Below are positions 46,134-57,009 of a DNA stretch of 64,000 nucleotides, one piece after another. Position 1 is the stretch's first letter, and each line of letters opens with the position of its first letter. The position numbers and the translations under genes are program-made. Origin of the DNA: Massospora cicadina (lineage: Eukaryota; Entomophthoromycota; Entomophthoromycetes; Entomophthorales; Entomophthoraceae). Location: NCBI GenBank assembly GCA_022478985.1, contig JAKSZP010009518.1, positions 1-64,000 on the forward strand, read 5' to 3'. The notes under the pieces are model-generated. The model was not told where the DNA came from. It did not search any database and saw nothing but the letters and a program-made list of their open reading frames with translations.

Positions 46134-49100
46134 AAGTAAAGAGAACTGTATGCTGAGAATAATTAACCATAAAGATCTTGGTCTTTGTCCTCTGATATGC
46201 ATATAAGGCGATAATTTTAAGCGGTGGCATCTCTGGATTTTTTCACCTGTTCCATAAAAGAGGACGCAGGTGTTATGAGCATCAACTATAGAGGTATCAG
46301 GTAAGTATGTTACTTTTATAAGTGGGCAGCTTAAAGCATAAGGTTGCTGCCTTTCACAAAATCATAGCTAAAGTCAAACTTAGATTTCTCTCAAGACAGT
46401 AGTACTGATAAGATTCAATTTTTTTGGTAAACGGTATTTAGAAGGGCTCTGTAGTCCATTTGGACATTAATGATCCACTGAGAGCCTTGGAATTCTACCA
46501 CTAGTACTGTAATGCCTCTACAACTTCCAGCATCTATAATTGTAAATATCTCAGTTAAGTTAAATGAGAGACATTTTTTTAGAGAAATAAGCCATTAGCC
46601 ATTCATGAGCAACATCTCCTATTTGAAGCAGGGCTTTTTATAAAATAGTTAAAGTCATAGTTTTTTATAATAAATGACCGCGTTGTGGTTGAGTGATCCA
46701 GAATCATGCTAGATAACAGAATAGATTATACTTTATAGTTGGCGGCGCTTCACTTTGACGTCTAAGCTAAAGTCTCTTTCCAGTGGTAGAGTATTAAGGT
46801 GCAGATACCTCTCATATTAGGGTTAAACCTTAATAAAAAGTTGAAAATGATAAGAGAGCTAAAGATTGAAAGGGAGAAGAGGTGTTATAATCTCAGATAG
46901 CAGCTTCCTTAATTTTCATGATTGTGTTCCACTTGGTGAACGCAATTTGCCCAACAAGGTGACATGATTATGAAAACCTCAAAATTCTAACCTTGATATA
47001 ATGGCTTGCTCGTGAGAGACATTCAAGACTTCTGAAAGACGCTAGCATTGGATGCATTATTTGAGAAGTCCAAGAATAGAAAATAGCCAATATAACGCAC
47101 TCTAGAGGTCTTCAAGAATGGTATCATTAAGCGCTGAAATCAGGAAAAGGAATAATCAGCCTAAAATTCATTACATAGTAATGATATCTGCCTTTTTAAA
47201 GTGAATTCCTTTACCATTCATGCTCTCCAGATGTATATCTGGTTGATGACATTAAGAAAACTTTCCATGAATAATTTTGGAACTTTTTAACCTAGCATTC
47301 TATTTGTTAAGAGGTATAGGGTGTGGGTCTGGGACTACATATTATTAGGGTTACCATAATCCATACAAGAGAAAAGAGATTCAAGTCTTTTCCACAAATA
47401 GAAAAGGTAGCATAGCATAGAGGTTTTTTGAGAATTTTTTATATTTTTGAGCATATCACGGACCCACTCATATAGGTTATCCTCATCCTTCTAGGACAAT
47501 GGGTAGATGAGAGATTGAACAAAATGATCTGCTATGAGTTTATAATCAAAGCCAAAGCAGATATGTGCAAGAAATTTGGGGGCTTTTGTGGTGTCAAAGA
47601 AGTCAAAATGACCTTTGATGTATTTAGGAAGTTCAAAATTCAGAGCATGGTAATGTAGCTTGCATGTGAGCCAACCAAGAAGTTGGGGACAGCCTTCATC
47701 CTAGAAATTAACCCTTAGGTGGTCAAGTATTATATTCAAACGCAGTTTTACATCTTCAGCAACACTGCCAACACCTCTTGTCCAAAAGTTTTAATGCAGG
47801 AAAAACTTTCACAACCACTCAAACCATAGAATGACATGGTATCTGAGGTGGTTGATGGCTAAATTATTTCAAGAAAAGGTCAATACCCGCATATAAGGTT
47901 ACTGGGGAATGAATTTTATAGCTGAGATATTGTGTAACACACCTCCTTTCACAAGTCACCTAGGGATATATGAAACAAACACTCTGATAATTCTAAACTT
48001 ATAGGTTCTTTGATATGACCATGTCAACTTGTACATACATTATCCAGCTTACTTGTGGGGGCAAAGGCTGTAGTCAAGAACAAGAAGTAGCCAGACGAAG
48101 TTTTGTTACTGATAGTTTTATGAGGAGAGGTTTGCACTATATAAATCTCAGTGGTTAGAAGCAGCGGTTTATGTGAATAAAAGGGGGTTGTATCTTCTTA
48201 ATTTTCTTTTAGCTGTACATGGACTATAAATGGAGTGGGTAAATCATGGTGCGGGCTGAGTCTAGAGTGAGATTTCATCACTTAATGGAACCCCCAAGTG
48301 ATAATCTATACTTATTGACATAATAAGCAGGGACATGACCAAGTCTTGGTGTGATTTTAGGGAAGTGATTCTCCCTTAATTAGGATAAGAGATCTGGGGT
48401 TGTGGGTAAGTATAATGACCAAATTCTTGGGTCTGGTATTATGTCCTGGTAGGTATTTCCCAGAGGCACACCTAAGAGCTAATTAAATGAGCGGCTTCTA
48501 AGTAGACTTTAATAATCTGTGGTAAAGCTAGGGAACTCACTAACCCCTTCAATTTTTAAGTATAAAAGTAGGGGTACTCCATGGAGCGCAACAATGAAAA
48601 GTCAATTAAACACTTTATCTCCATCTATGATGTAGGTTTTAGTCTACGGTAACTTTCTTTAAGCTGGCATTTATTCAATGGGTGGTCTTTAATTTATTTG
48701 GAATTCTTTTCCAAGCAGTAAACCATCTGAAAGATATATGTGGATAGGGGTTGATAGTAACTGCTATATGGTTGAATTCTAAAAGTGAAAGGAGACATTT
48801 AGTACAATCAGCTATCCTAATCAATGGAAGGGGGTCACATAGAAGGAGATAGTAAGCATATTAAAAATGCTCTCAAATAATTTAAACTATGCTTAAACTG
48901 CTTTGGCACTAACAAGCTAACCAAAAAGGCGTCTAAAAAGCTTTTAAGGCTTTTGAAGGAGCTATTAAGGGAAATGACTCTTTAAAGGTTTATAACAGCA
49001 AATTTAAAAGAATTAAGGCAAAAAAAACCATAGGCATTTAAAATTAATATAAAGTGTAAAAGCATGGGAAAATTTGAAAAATATAATTTGAAAATTATTT

Positions 49101-49300
49101 ATATTTAAAGTATTCCAAAAAATTAAATAAGGCTAACTTCCAACTTTAGGGGTTAATTTCTTGATTTATGGGTAATAAAACCTTAAGAAAACCTACTTTA
49201 TCAATAAGGATGTTAAAACTATTGATCTAGCTACTCAGAATTAAGATCAATTCCCAACTAACATGAACCAGCAATCGAAGAGATTTTCTAAATCAGAAGC
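46134..49300 (-). mobile_element. Gypsy J, 5' part (RT side), right of the H insertion
   Basis: Holds the RNase H and RT of J on the minus strand (46400-47700). Further right (47700-49300) is where protease, gag and the 5' LTR should be, but I can read no motif there. The right boundary is therefore a guess. Confidence 0.5.
46400..47700 (-). pseudogene. Gypsy J reverse transcriptase and RNase H remnant
   Basis: On the minus strand from 47690: KGHFDFFDTTKAPKF, YKLIADHF, LIYPLS and LYEWVRDMLKNIKNSQ, the run-up to a Gypsy RT (family: IYPLS-x-x-E-x-x-x-L-x-EWI-x-x-ML). Then SCMDYGNPNNM near 47380 (family: CVDYRxLNxxT) and LFMESFLNVINQIYIW near 47250 (family: FxKxDLxNAFNQIxI). The catalytic box is at about 47074-47085 and reads YFLF for YLDD, between VRYIG and LDFS (family: IAYLDDILVFS). 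Near 46530 IFTIIDAGSCRGITVLV fits an RNase H start. All in shifting frames with many stops. Confidence 0.55.
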
Positions 49301-49560
49301 CCTTTTTATAGGCTTTGAAGGGCCTAGAATACCTAATGACCAAGGCTCTTATATACCTGCTGACTGCCAAAAAGACCAGCTGGTCAGCTTTTTATCAGAG
49401 GACCTGCAAGTATAAATACAAGTCCAGACAAATATGCGCATGCTATTGCAGACTATCAGGACAACGGCAGATAAGGTTCAGACTGGCCTGCCAGCCCTGA
49501 TGCAAAAGCACCCAAAAGGTGAGCCAAAATTCCAGGGGCATTGCTGCACATTTGACGTTT
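47701..49560. other. Unassigned DNA between Gypsy J pol and Gypsy F
   Basis: Expected to hold J protease, gag and 5' LTR, and possibly the far end of the F LTR. No aspartic protease signature, knuckle or LTR partner of 35560-36250 could be recognised. AT-rich from 48850 to 49260. Confidence 0.3.
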
Positions 49561-50733
49561 AAGTGTACAGGATATGAGTAACAATGGGGTGCCTACGGAC
49601 CACAAATTTAAAAGACAACCTGGTGAGAAACCAGGCTGTTGCAGCCTCAGGGCCTATGGGCCTTGTTGTGGGAAGTTGTGAGATGGGGTAAAATCCATAA
49701 AGGTCTTGGCATAATAGGCCCAAGTGACTATGGTTGGGATCATAATTAAAAATAGAACTGAGACAGCTCAGATGGTACACAGGCCGTGGGGCCTCATTTT
49801 AAATGTCATAAGGGTTTTGCAAGAAACCTTAGCTTAATTAAATAGATTTGAGTATGGGAAGAATTTTTTGAAGCTAAAAATAATACAGTTGACCATCAAT
49901 TTTCTCAGTGTGTTATGACTGCTTAAGTAGAGAATCAATTTTGGGGAATAGCTTAAAAAAGTGAAGGATCTGGGCTCTCAAGATATAGCTTAACTTGGCA
50001 AACTTTTATGGAGGGGAAACAAACTTAATTTGAACTGACTTTGAAAAGATTGGCGATGAGCCAAGTCACTGTCAATTTGTCCACGGACACCCAAGTTGCT
50101 GATTTACTATGGTTCTGGCAACTAGAGTGATGGCATCTCACCCAATGGGTAGCAGGAACCTCCCAAGGCTACCCCATGTAGGGGTAGTCCTATGTGGTTG
50201 GGAACTGGTTCAGGGCGCCCAACCTGCCCACAACTGGTTGCTCTGGTATCCGTTTGGCCAAGCAATAAATGTCAGATAAGAATTTTGATGTTTTCAGAGA
50301 GGGTTTTGAACTGGTGGCAACGTTTCCTAATGGCCCAATGCCACCGATGATCTTTGCCAAAAATTTTATAATATACACATTATTTATCAAAAGTACACGC
50401 CATGAGTCTTTGTTGCTGAGGATTTGGGGCTCTCAGGCCTTGATGATGAAGGCTTGTTGCCATTGACTTCAACAAACCTTTCTCCCTATGTGGATGAAAC
50501 TTCCCAATAAATCAGCACAAATCCATTTGATTCGCCATACTAAATCAGCTAAAGTAAATACTGGGACAGGTGGCGGAGTCCTTAAAGGGTAAGCTGTTAC
50601 CTAGGGCTCGTCCACCACATGGGCGAGGTCATCTTTGTAGACAAGAGTGGCAGCTTGCCTTATCAGCCCATTTTTTGATGGTGATGAGAATACCAAATAG
50701 TCCAAATGGAGGAGGCGCTCCCCTGGACTTACA
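49561..50733 (-). repeat. Candidate 3' LTR and flank of Gypsy F
   Basis: On the minus strand the F chromodomain is followed by GGAAAAAAGGAATGGTAA and then TGTAAGTCCAGGGG, a purine tract and LTR-like start at 50733. Where the LTR ends is unknown, because the 5' LTR is not in the window. Frames at 49559-49780, 50190-50390 and 50570-50884 have no recognisable content. Confidence 0.4.
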
Positions 50734-52697
50734 TTACCATTCCTTTTTTCCAAGCGGTGGAGCTACCACCAGAGAATTGGCAAGGGCCACATTCTATTGT
50801 GCCTTGGGCAACTTGCTCACCATCAGCGTAGCGATTTTGGGGGAGGATGGGGAGCAACTGGGTGGGTGGCTTGGAAAGCCTTGATGAGCTCCGAACAGCT
50901 GGTACAGTCCCAAGCTCTGACCCAGCTATTCTCATAGGCTGGATAGCCTTTCCATGCTACAAGCTATTGGATTGAATGTTAAGATTTGCAGTAATCCAGG
51001 ATAACCTCATTTTCAGCTTTCTAAGTGCCCTTGATCACAATGGGCTCTGGATCTGAGGGGGATCGCCCCCTTGAAGGGGTACAACTGAGACACATGGAAG
51101 ACTTGGTTTTGCTTCCTGTGGTGTGGTATTTTTACATGTAAGGCGCCATTTCCCAAGATCTCTTCCACCAGGTGGGGACTTGAACACATTCTTACGAACT
51201 TAATTGATGGCGCCTGCATGTATAACTGGCGCGTGTCAAGCATTATGTTGGATCCTTCCTTTATTTTGTGCACTGGGAGCCGTTTCTAATCTGCAAACCA
51301 CTTATAATTACTTATTGCCTTAGTTAAGTACTCCCAAACTAAGGACTGTGTGGCTCATATGTGCTGGGCATGTATGGCTGCAGCTGGTGTCTCCGGGAGG
51401 AAGCATGAGCCAACCAATAATGAAGGGTTAAACCCCAAGGTAGCCTCATACAGGGAGAAACATGTGAATTCATGTAGTCCATTGTTATATTAAAACTGGT
51501 CAAGGGGATAGTCGTCCGCTTATATATCCTGAGTGGCTGTAGTGTAGCAATGTAGGTACTGTTATAAGGTCTGATTGACCCATTTGGTTTGGCCATTTGA
51601 CTGTGGATGGCATGCAATGGAACGACAAGGTGGGATCTTTAAGATTGCCAAGATCTTTTTCCAAAGCTTCATTGTAAATTGGGGACCGCAGTTGCTGAAA
51701 ATCTGCTGGGGGTCTGAACATTGAGCACACATGCTTCATGAAGAGACAGGAAGTTCGCTCAGCAGTAATGGCTGAGGAGCATGGGATAAACAAGGAAAAA
51801 TTAGTATAATGTTCTATGGCCACCATGACCACTGTGAACCCCTTGGAGCTGAGTAGCTCACCAATAAACTCCACGGACACTGATTTCCATGGCCCTAGCC
51901 TGCTGAAAGGGGTGAAGAGCACCAATTCTACCAGACTGGTCTGACTTGTCCCACATGCAAGTCGCAGAGTTGTTAATCCATGCTGGAACATCCCCATCAA
52001 CCATTCCAATTAAATGTATGCTTCAATAAAAAGGTGCATTTCTTATTCCTTGGGTGACCGACTATGGGTAGTTTGTGATGGGCTTGAATGACTTTAGCTA
52101 AGAGGAGAGGAGGAACCCACACCCAAGACCTAAACTGGATGAGCCCCTTGGCCAAAGTATATAAGGAATTATTGGAAGTTGGGAGAGAAAATTCTCCAAA
52201 AGTTCCAACCCTTCCACACATGCTGTATGTGCTGTTAAGACCCACAAAATCAGAGACGCGCCTGGAGCTAGATCATCTGCTTAAACCGTGAGAGGGATAA
52301 TGGCCAAGATCTGAGTGAGGTAATGACCTTGACAAGATCTGCCCAATCTGAGTCAAATGGTCAATGTGCAGGATTGCGACTTGAAAATCAGGAGAGACAC
52401 TCAGTGCTCCCTTCGCAAACTCATACTTGAAGTTAAAACTGCATAATCCCAGTAGGTTTTGGCCTGCCGGTGCGCCAACTTTTATAGCTTGCAGAGATAG
52501 AGGTAAGCTTGGTAACCATATGCACAGTCAACTCGTGCTGAGCTCCTGTAAGAGATACCGCTAGTGGGTCAAGGCCCAAGCCTCAGCTGCCAACTCCTTG
52601 TTGTGATTGGCCCAGAATTGATTGATGGAAGAAAGACTTGCAGGAAAAATTAATGACTGGGTGTTCCAACCCATCATGCTTCTGTAGTAAGACAGCC
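50734..52697 (-). mobile_element. Gypsy F, 3' part of a chromovirus, cut by Gypsy E
   Basis: Minus-strand RNase H end, integrase and chromodomain. RNase H homology runs right up to the start of the E LTR at 52698 and stops there, so E inserted into F. The RT, protease, gag and 5' LTR of F must lie beyond the window end, on the far side of E. Confidence 0.75.
50860..52695 (-). pseudogene. Gypsy F pol, RNase H end to chromodomain
   Basis: On the minus strand from 52695: VLLQKHDGLEHPVINFSCKS (RNase H) and QHELTVHMVTKLTS near 52530. Integrase HHCC region: HHKLPIVGHPRNKKCTFLL near 52080. Core: PWKSVSVEFIGELLSSKGFT near 51880 with Glu where the family usually has Asp, then VVMVAIEHYTNFSLFIPCSS. 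C-terminal domain at 51270: GSNIMLDTRQLYMQAPSIKF, then HRKQNQVFHVSQLYPFKG. Chromodomain at 51000-50880: EVILDYCKS, LVAWKGYPAYENSWVRAWDC and ELIKAFQATHP, with the typical aromatic and acidic positions. Several frames; not functional. Confidence 0.75.
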
Positions 52698-53182
52698 TGT
52701 TGAGATATTGTAATGACTGGATAGTAAGCCATATGTTTTGAGGATTGTATCCTATAAGTTAAGTGAGCCTCGATATTTGGGTGGTAGGTTATGTCAACTG
52801 GAAGTGAATTGATCTAAGAGATAAAAATTTGGCATATAGATGGAATTCCACAGAAGCTTTAATTATGGGAAAAAACCCCTAAAATTGTAGTGAATAGTGA
52901 GTTACTAAGATGACCGGGCGAAATTGACAATAAGATTGAAAACCAAGAATTGAACCTGAGAATGGAAAGGGAGAGATTTTTGAGTAGTGGGATAGGATAA
53001 AGTTAATGAAAGAGTCTACTGTTTTATATAATATAGTATCCGTTAGAGCAATAGCTTCATATTTTTATATTGTTATTATTTGCCAAGGATTTTCAATCTT
53101 CATATCATCCGTCAGTTGTTCAGTGGTGTTAAATCTGTGCAACCAGATTCTCATATTTAATAAATACCGCCAAAAGTTAACA
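52698..53182 (+). repeat. Gypsy E 5' LTR
   Basis: Begins TGTTGAGATATTG at the exact end of F homology. The best match to the other copies is its end: TCATCCGTCAGTTGTTCAGTG then CTGTGCAA. The end could be at GTGCA (about 53143) or at AACA (53182). Confidence 0.6.
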
Positions 53183-53299
53183 GTAGTTCTCACTAAAGGG
53201 GCCACTGGTCAATTGTAGTACAATGACAATTAGAGCATCATGATGAGACCCCATATTCATGTCAGAATCTAATAGGGTTCTATAACCAATAATCCGGTG

Positions 53300-56037
53300 A
53301 GCCAATGGAGACATCTAAAAAGGAACTGGCAATAGCTACAGTGATGGAACAAGGAGATGAGGAGATTAGTATGTACTTGCATTTAGCAGCTTTCCCCGCG
53401 TTAAAATCAGATCAACAAGGCAGATCCACAAATGTTACTCAGTAGCTGTGAAGCATTATAAAATGGCTCTTGCGGGGTTACTGTTTCTACAAATGAGATG
53501 TGTGTGAACATGCCCTGTTCGTGTCCATAATTAACGAGACCAAGGAGCCCGTTATTAATTAGATCTTTACTTTGACGCTACCACAACGGGATTGTCCCAC
53601 CAGCTCTGCTCCCATGGAGTTGAGGAATACCTGGTCATGTAATTTCAGCCTAAGATCTGCCAAATAAAAGTGCGTTGGCTGGCATAACATTGAGATTGGC
53701 GATGTCATGCGTTTTGTTCAAGTGCAGCAGAATGACACTCGCCTCATGCTTGAATGCCTCGATCACTCTTCCTTGAAAATATCAGTACACTAGTCCACTT
53801 AGTTAAGTCATGGATGTCCGCAACTGATTGGAACATTTAGTTCTTGGTTTGAATCATGAGTTGCCCAAGTAATAGGAGAATTGGTAGACCGGCGTGGGGT
53901 TTTGGGTGAATGGGTACGGTATGTTATGACTCTGGGTAGTAACACTGAACGCTTTATGGTGGAAATGTCTGAATGGGTGGAAGGAATTGACATTGCAGTA
54001 GCTCGGACAAGGGACCAGGTTATCCTTTTAGAGTGGTTGGTGAATGGTCACACTGAAGCAGTGGTAATCAAATTTAATTAACTTTGAGCTGAGTGGAGTA
54101 ATCAGCAGGCTGCTGACCATTGACAAGTTCTTTCTTGGCAACCTCAGAATATGGGCAATTGCTAAGTCAGATCATTAAGCTTGAGAGTTCCAGCCAAGCG
54201 GCTCAAGGCTGAGACATCTTTCTTCCATTTGTTGAGATGGTGGAATAAGCTGATATGCAAGTGCAATTGGAAAACCTTTGATGGTTAATGAGGAGCTGGT
54301 GGAGTAATGAGCCGCTTTAACTAATCAAGTGGATGAATCAAAATGACAAGCTTTTAATAATGGTTGGCATAACTCAAGATGCAGGGCACGTTGGAGGATG
54401 TCCTTGAATGGTTTCAGGAAATGGAGCGTAAAATGTACACAGAGTGAGCATTCCTTCGCAAATTACAGAAAGAAGTTGAGGTTCTTAGGCAGGGGGTGAG
54501 ATACAGATAGTGTCACTGCAATTTGTGCAAAGTGGAGAAGATAATAGATGAACTTTTCGCTGCGCAGACTGGTGAAGGAAGTAAGGGCGCGGTCAGAGGC
54601 AATTCCAGTGAGTAATACTACAGTTTAACCAGTGTGTACCCCTGGTTGTTGAGGCAGTTCATCACATCAATCCAACCTCTTCCTAGTCAACTACGGCGGA
54701 TTTTCATCCACCATTGTGACCCTATTCTTTCCCACAAGAGGATGTTTCCCTTGAATGATCTGAATCTAGCTTTTCTGTTCCCCAAGCCCAAAGTATGAGC
54801 CAGGCTAGTTTGTACAGATTGAGGAGTTGCCGCCTTTCAGTTGAGATGGGAACATTTACAGATATCTCAAACGGTTTGACTTCACTGTGTAATGAGCATT
54901 GAACTGGAATAAAGCTAAGCTGTTATCTGCTCTGGATGTCAAGAGTGCCAACCAGGTCTCATGTTACCTTAAGAGTAGTACCGTGATGTATCAAAAGGTG
55001 AAAAATACCATTCTCCGTCTGTTTGGGGGTGTGGCAAAGATGGCGCAGCGTAAGGTTAAATTTCTGACAATTAAAGTTTACAAGAACGAGTCCCTGGTGG
55101 AGTTTGTGGAGTAATTCACAACTGAGGCTCATGTTTTAGTGGGAGCAATATCTTAACCAACAAGAACGTGAGCATAGTGATGAACTCAGCTTTTAAGCCA
55201 TTTTGAGAGCTGTATAACGCTATGGCCCACATTCCTTAAGAAGACGCGGATCTTTTAAAATTGTTAATTATTTATGTCTTCTCTCTGTCACATTTAGTGC
55301 TCCCAGCGTGGAACGTAAAGTATCTGCAACATTTGCCACACCTCATTGGGATGTGGACCACAACGCCCCAGTTATAATCCATTGGGTAGGATGCGTGGCT
55401 ACTCCCCCTTTTGTGTCAGACACCACTAGTGCTAAAAAATATAATACTTTGGGTTTACTCGCCTACTTAATATGTCAGCATCTCCTTTCCGTCCACCTTA
55501 TACACAACTGACTTTTTTTCCCGGCCAAATTACAATTCATCATTTAGCTTTTAACCTGGACTTTAGGTGTGATACAGTGATGAAAACCATATGTATTCTT
55601 GTTTCTTGTGTGGCCAAAGAGGCCATTATGTGGCTAACTTCCCTGGCAACCTGTATGTTCATGCAGTAACGCCCGCCCTTATTAAAAAGGAAAAAGATTG
55701 AGCGAAGTAGATAACGGGACGCTCTATCTCCACTAATTAAAATTTATTTATCCCTTATGATTCCCATAAGTCGCTTTGCATCAGCCTCAGTTCTCACCCC
55801 CCAACTACTTATAATATCAATAAATTCCCCAAGATATCTCAGCCTCAACCCAAGAACGACCATAACCCTACAGACTTAGAGTTCCGCCAAGATTTTCAAA
55901 AGCCAGACGCCTGGAAAATCCTTGAGCTAAATGGCACAGGTGAAGTCAGACCCTCAACAGACGTCGCCTCCCTAGTGTGGGTGAACGTTACAATTTCAGT
56001 AAAAAAGATTGGCCAGGAGAATTCTCATGTCAGCGCC
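53300..56037 (+). pseudogene. Gypsy E gag with zinc knuckle
   Basis: After the LTR: METSKKELAIATVMEQGDEE near 53305, then many stops. An open 66-codon part at 53881-54081 reads MVDRRGVLGEWVRYVMTLGS. EDVLEWFQEMERKMY follows near 54390, and LRKLQKEVEVLRQG near 54460 is coiled-coil-like. A knuckle at 55600-55642 reads CFLCGQRGHYVANFP: Cys-x2-Cys-x4-His kept, last Cys replaced by Phe. A basic and Pro/Asn-rich tail follows, and near 55900-56037 the frame becomes continuous up to the D insertion. Would package element RNA. Confidence 0.6.
56033..56037 (+). repeat. Target-site duplication of Gypsy D, left copy
   Basis: GCGCC, identical to 61983-61987, flanking TG...CA-type LTR ends. Confidence 0.85.
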
Positions 56038-56888
56038 TTTAAGGTTAGTTTCTATAACTCTCTTGTTCCCAAAATGGTGGTGCTCAGTGCACAGGGCCAG
56101 CGCCAGGGAAATAGCCGTTAGAATAAAAGTCACAAGTGCCCAGCAGAGGCTGCTAGAGCAATAATAACTCAGGTAAAAGCGAGCAATTGTTAAGGCAAAA
56201 AACCAACCGAAAAATGACGCGGTGCACTAAGGGAGAAGTAGAAAACGTCCCAGGTTGGAGGGAACCTGGGAGAACCAACAGTGCACTAGGTAATAACCTA
56301 ATCATATATATAAATTTAGTGGTTAAGGTAGCGTGAAACTTCCTCAAAGAGGTCCATACACAGGATTGTCTGAGATAACATAAATAAAACGGGAAAAAAT
56401 GGGGAAATTCATTGTAAGAAGTCAACCAACAAGGAATGTTGGTCGTAGAGAACATATTTACTTTTTCAGGGAAATTCAGGATCTACTTAAGCATTACCAA
56501 ACACCAATTTGCCAATAGGCAAACACTACCATCCAAATTGGTAGAATACACTGAAACCAAATTCACTTGGATAATTGATTGAAGTTGGATTTGACCTGAA
56601 TGCATAATTTTATAAATTGAACAGGTTTCAAAACCCTGTTCCTCAACTAACCAATTTGAACCATCCGCGTTAATTGAATAAACTGTTCGTTTTAACGCCT
56701 GGGCTGACGCAAGGGTTGGGCGTTAGGCACCTCATTAGTACCAACCTGGCCATATTTGGCTTTTACCTAGCGTTGGTCTACCATGTGCCTGAGGTCAGAG
56801 TGGGCCTGAAGCTTCAATTTCTGGGCCTCCTGTCGCCCAGCCTTATCCTTGGGGTTGGTCCCCACTATCATGTCATTTATCCATGACA
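56038..56888 (-). repeat. Gypsy D 3' LTR
   Basis: On the plus strand it begins TTTAAGGTTAGTTTCTATAA (partner: TGTAAGGAGAGTGTCTATAA) and ends CATGACA. Long near-identical blocks such as AATAAAAGTCACAAGTGCCC and GACGCGGTGCACTAAGGGAG are shared with the 5' LTR. Confidence 0.92.
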
Positions 56889-56905
56889 TTACTCTCTCCT
56901 CCCAA
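56889..56905 (-). other. Polypurine tract of Gypsy D
   Basis: Minus strand TTGGGAGGAGAGAGTAA ends exactly where the 3' LTR starts (TGTCATGG). Confidence 0.75.
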
Positions 56906-57009
56906 TGGGGCTCGACCTCCCTCAAAGAGCTTGCGCTAGAGAAAAGTTCTTGTGGGCTGGGGCCAACTTCATTGCAGCAAAGGTCAGTTTGGGTGAGATC
57001 CAGCGGCCT

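Noticed and set aside
50570..50884. 104-codon plus-strand frame
   Set aside because: It overlaps the Gypsy F polypurine tract and the end of pol on the opposite strand; no motif of its own.
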